Below, one piece after another: positions 5,143 to 7,058 of a DNA stretch of 7,058 nt. The DNA comes from JAHFUI01 sp041485905 (GTDB taxonomy: Bacteria; Acidobacteriota; Vicinamibacteria; Vicinamibacterales; CAVVIG01): positions 1 through 7,058 of the forward strand of contig JBGPKK010000228.1 in the NCBI GenBank assembly GCA_041485905.1, in the 5' to 3' direction. The notes under the pieces were generated by a model, which saw only the letters and a program-made list of their open reading frames with translations, had not been told where the DNA came from and did no database searches. The number at the start of each line of letters is the position of its first letter. The first letter of the stretch is position 1. The translations under genes were made by a program, and so were the position numbers.

Positions 5143-5598
5143 ATGTTCAGCTTTCGAGAGGCGGGGACCGCTGACGCGGAATCCATTCTGGTGTTGCAGC
5201 GTGCGTTCTACGCCGAAGAGGGCTATCCATTCTTCGAGAGCGAAGCGCGCGCGGTTTTGACGCATCTTTTGGGCGACCCGTCGCTGGGGCGGGTCTGGGT
5301 GGCCGCTGATGGGCCGGTCGTCGTCGGCTACGTCGTCTTGACGCTCGGTTACAGCCTCGAGTACCGCGGCCGAAATGCGTTCGTCGACGAGCTCTATATC
5401 GCCCACTCGCATCGAGGGCGCGGATTGGGATCGCGCGCGCTCCAACTCGTCGAGGACGCCTGCGCGGATCAGGGCGTCCGCGTGTTGCACCTGGAGGTCG
5501 AGCGCCGCAAAGCCACGACGATGGCGTGGTATCGCCGCAGCGGATTCGCCGATCGCGACCGATTTCTGTTGACGAAGGACCTGTCGGGCGGCGCCTGA
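5143..5598 (+). CDS. GNAT family N-acetyltransferase
   Basis: The 151-residue protein is a compact GNAT-fold enzyme that would transfer acetyl from acetyl-CoA to an amine in the cytosol. The order is standard: first strand 'FSFREAGTADAESILVLQ', central 'VVVGYVVLTLGYSLEYRGR' strand, 'AFVDELYIAHSHRGRGLGSRAL' with the acetyl-CoA pyrophosphate loop R91-G-R-G-L-G96, and the last alpha/beta unit 'VLHLEVERRKATTMAWYRRSGF'. The substrate cannot be assigned; it belongs to a different subfamily from the PAT-like enzyme at 682-1317. The start ATG lies 1 bp after the DoxX stop, so the two are probably translationally coupled. The cyclase starts 31 bp downstream. A GC hairpin spans the stop codon (5588-5605). 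Confidence 0.88.
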   Translation: MFSFREAGTADAESILVLQRAFYAEEGYPFFESEARAVLTHLLGDPSLGRVWVAADGPVVVGYVVLTLGYSLEYRGRNAFVDELYIAHSHRGRGLGSRALQLVEDACADQGVRVLHLEVERRKATTMAWYRRSGFADRDRFLLTKDLSGGA

Positions 5599-5605
5599 GC
5601 GCCGC
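5588..5605. other. GC hairpin across the GNAT stop codon
   Basis: GCGGCGC (5588-5594) pairs perfectly with GCGCCGC (5599-5605) around a CTGA loop that contains the TGA stop. It has no T-tract, so it is unlikely to be an intrinsic terminator. It could stabilise the upstream mRNA or attenuate readthrough to the cyclase, or be chance in GC-rich DNA. It lacks the GTAG tetranucleotide of the REP-like repeats. Confidence 0.35.
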
Positions 5606-5629
5606 TGAAACGATTCGGAGGATGTTCAC

Positions 5630-6463
5630 ATGTGCGCACCGACAATCATCGAAACCGTTCGACGCGACCTCTCACGGCGCCACTTTCTCAGTGCCCTCGG
5701 CGGAGCCGTGGCCGCCGCCGCCGTCACTTCAGACCCTGCGGCGGCACAGCAGAAGCCGATCAGGCTCGCCAAAGGGTTTCGCGATACGTACGATCTGACC
5801 CACACGTTCTCATCGAAGATTCCCGTGTTTCCAGCCTTCAAACCGGTGCAGATCCGGCAGAAGTTCTCGATCGCGAAAGACGGGTTCTTCGCCAACGAGA
5901 TCACATTCGACGAGCACACCGGCACGCACATGGACGCGCCGCTACACTTCGTCGCCAACGCGAGCAGCGCGGACCGTCTTCCCGCCGATCGGTTCTTTGC
6001 GCCGCTCGCGGTCGTATCGATCGAGGCGCGCGCCGCCAGGGATCCGGACGCGACGGTCACCGTGGACGATCTGCTGGCGTGGGAGAAGCGCCACGGCCGC
6101 TTGCCTAATGGCGCGTTCGTGGCGATGCACTCCGGCTGGGACGCGCGCATCGGCGCGCCCGATCGGTTTCTGAACAAAGACGCCAAGGGCACGATGCATG
6201 CGCCGGGGTTCAGCGAAGACGCTGCCCGATTCCTCGTAAAGGAGCGTGACATCGTCGGCGCCGGCGTGGATACGCTCAGCCTGGACATTGCCGCGGCCCA
6301 GAAGTTCGTCGCGCACCTGGCGCTGCTTGGCGGCGGCAAGTACGGCGTCGAGCTGATGGCCAACCTTGGACGCGTGCCACCCGCCGGGGCCACCATCATC
6401 GTCGGCGCGCCGAAGCACGAGGGCGCGTCCGGCGGTCCTGCGCGCGTTTTCGCGGTGGCGTGA
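5630..6463 (+). CDS. Tat-exported cyclase family protein (kynurenine formamidase-like fold)
   Basis: The 277-residue protein starts with a twin-arginine signal, 'LSRRHFLSALGGAVAAAAV' (from residue 14), and a likely cleavage near 'AAA-QQ' (39/40). It is therefore expected to fold in the cytoplasm and be exported. The mature part is a cyclase/KynB-type domain with the metal-binding signature H96-T-G-T-H100-M-D102-A-P-L-H106-F; an additional 'DLTHTFSSKIPVFP' strand, 'FVAMHSGWD', 'GTMHAPGFS', 'GAGVDTLSLD' and 'GVELMANL' are also family features. These enzymes hydrolyse amide or lactone-type bonds using a divalent metal; the substrate here is unknown, and Tat export makes a cytosolic tryptophan-degradation role unlikely. 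CGGAGGA (5616-5622) supports ATG 5630. The VOC gene follows after 12 bp, indicating co-transcription. Confidence 0.92.
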   Translation: MCAPTIIETVRRDLSRRHFLSALGGAVAAAAVTSDPAAAQQKPIRLAKGFRDTYDLTHTFSSKIPVFPAFKPVQIRQKFSIAKDGFFANEITFDEHTGTHMDAPLHFVANASSADRLPADRFFAPLAVVSIEARAARDPDATVTVDDLLAWEKRHGRLPNGAFVAMHSGWDARIGAPDRFLNKDAKGTMHAPGFSEDAARFLVKERDIVGAGVDTLSLDIAAAQKFVAHLALLGGGKYGVELMANLGRVPPAGATIIVGAPKHEGASGGPARVFAVA

Positions 6464-6475
6464 AGCGTGACTCCT

Positions 6476-7058
6476 ATGAAAAAGTACACGATCGCCGCGC
6501 TCGCGTTCGTCGTGGGTTCGACAATGGTCCCGCGCGCGATGCAGAGGCCCCAGCAGGATCTCAGCAGGGTCGATCATCTCGTGTACGCCACGCCTGATTT
6601 GGAGCGTGGCATCAAGACGCTCGAAGGGCTGCTGGGAGTCCGGGTGACGCCGGGAGGCCAGCATCCCGGTCTCGGAACCAGGAATGCGCTGATTGCGCTC
6701 GGCCCCGCCACGTACGTCGAGATCATCGGTCCGGATCCGGACCAGCCAAAGCCGGAGAAGCCGCGTCGCTTTGGCATCGACGATCTGATTGCGCCGCGTC
6801 TGTTGACCTGGGTGGCGAAGGGGAACGATCTGGACGCGATCGTGGCCAGATCGCGGCGCGTCGGGATCAGCCTTGGGGACGTCATCTCAGGCAGCCGCAA
6901 ACGGCCGGACGGCGTGGTGCTTTCCTGGCGCTACACCGATCCATCCGTCGTCCTGGCGGACCGCCTGATTCCGTACGTCATCGACTGGGGCACATCCCAG
7001 CATCCTGCGGCGACGGCGGCGCCGGGCGTCAAGCTCGTCGCCCTGCGCGCGGAGCATC
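6476..7058 (+). CDS. VOC-superfamily glyoxalase-like protein with signal peptide (3' end cut by window)
   Basis: The frame runs from ATG 6476 through the right edge, giving 194 codons. The N-terminus 'MKKYTIAALAFVVGSTMVPR' followed by 'AMQ' is a Sec-type signal peptide, so the protein is probably periplasmic. The mature part matches the glyoxalase-like (Glyoxalase_3 type) VOC fold: 'VDHLVYATPDLERGIKTLEG' with a possible metal ligand His34, 'LGTRNALIAL' and 'TYVEIIGPDPD' with Glu82, a second module 'RLLTWVAKGNDLDAIVA', and the characteristic 'LIPYVIDWGTSQHPA' stretch. VOC enzymes bind a divalent metal and act on small carbonyl or aromatic substrates; this subfamily has no defined reaction. The start has no strong ribosome-binding site, but it lies 12 bp after the cyclase stop. 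The gene is incomplete only because the window ends. Confidence 0.88.
   Translation, partial: MKKYTIAALAFVVGSTMVPRAMQRPQQDLSRVDHLVYATPDLERGIKTLEGLLGVRVTPGGQHPGLGTRNALIALGPATYVEIIGPDPDQPKPEKPRRFGIDDLIAPRLLTWVAKGNDLDAIVARSRRVGISLGDVISGSRKRPDGVVLSWRYTDPSVVLADRLIPYVIDWGTSQHPAATAAPGVKLVALRAEH

Noticed and set aside
3945..5186. A 413-codon open frame on the minus strand across four genes
   Set aside because: It is antisense to the CMD, methyltransferase, DoxX and GNAT genes, all with clear family motifs. Its product is Gln/His/Arg-rich with no recognisable domain, as expected for a shadow frame in GC-rich DNA.
5626..6489. A 287-codon antisense frame covering the whole cyclase gene
   Set aside because: Low-complexity Ala/Ser/Arg composition and no motif; the plus-strand cyclase has a Tat signal and intact metal-binding residues.
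1..7058. A new defence or mobile multi-gene system in this window
   Set aside because: No transposase, integrase, reverse transcriptase, nuclease-helicase set, CRISPR array or paired toxin-antitoxin genes were seen; all complete genes belong to ordinary enzyme or membrane families.

Overview
This is a GC-rich, gene-dense bacterial chromosomal segment. It carries mostly short accessory enzymes and no phage, insertion sequence, CRISPR array or stable RNA gene that I can recognise. The gene mix is a secreted DUF4440 protein, a PAT-like GNAT, a TMEM175 channel, an AhpD-like protein, a DoxX protein, a Tat-exported cyclase and a signal-peptide VOC protein. Together with high GC and palindromic intergenic repeats, it resembles soil Acidobacteriota (for example Vicinamibacterales). 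That is an impression from family content, not a proven placement.

Layout. Positions 1-150 (minus strand) hold the C-terminal part of a PIN-domain (VapC-type) protein whose N-terminal half is absent. Positions 210-2123 (plus) form a tight run: secreted DUF4440 protein, PAT-like acetyltransferase, alpha/beta hydrolase. Positions 2124-2231 are intergenic, with two 26-nt REP-like palindromes in opposite orientation around a third hairpin. Then come a possible 27-residue membrane peptide and a family 2 glycosyltransferase (2343-3068). A convergent TMEM175-type channel gene lies at 3084-3656 (minus). The divergent spacer 3657-3765 holds a third REP-like copy and a possible -10 element. From 3766 to the right edge, six plus-strand genes are packed with gaps of 31 bp or less: AhpD-like CMD protein, class I methyltransferase (GTGA overlap), DoxX protein, GNAT, Tat-exported cyclase, and a VOC protein cut by the window end.

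How the genes may work together. The 3766-7058 run is probably one transcription unit, but its members are generic small-molecule or redox enzymes and I cannot assign a shared substrate. The last two genes (cyclase and VOC) both encode exported proteins and may act in the same extracytoplasmic process.

I do not see a convincing new multi-gene system. The most noteworthy signal is the repeat family. Each copy is a GTAG-like tetranucleotide, then a 9-bp arm, a 4-nt loop and a perfect 9-bp arm. Copies differ by paired, compensatory changes, as expected for REP elements mobilised by a RAYT transposase encoded elsewhere.
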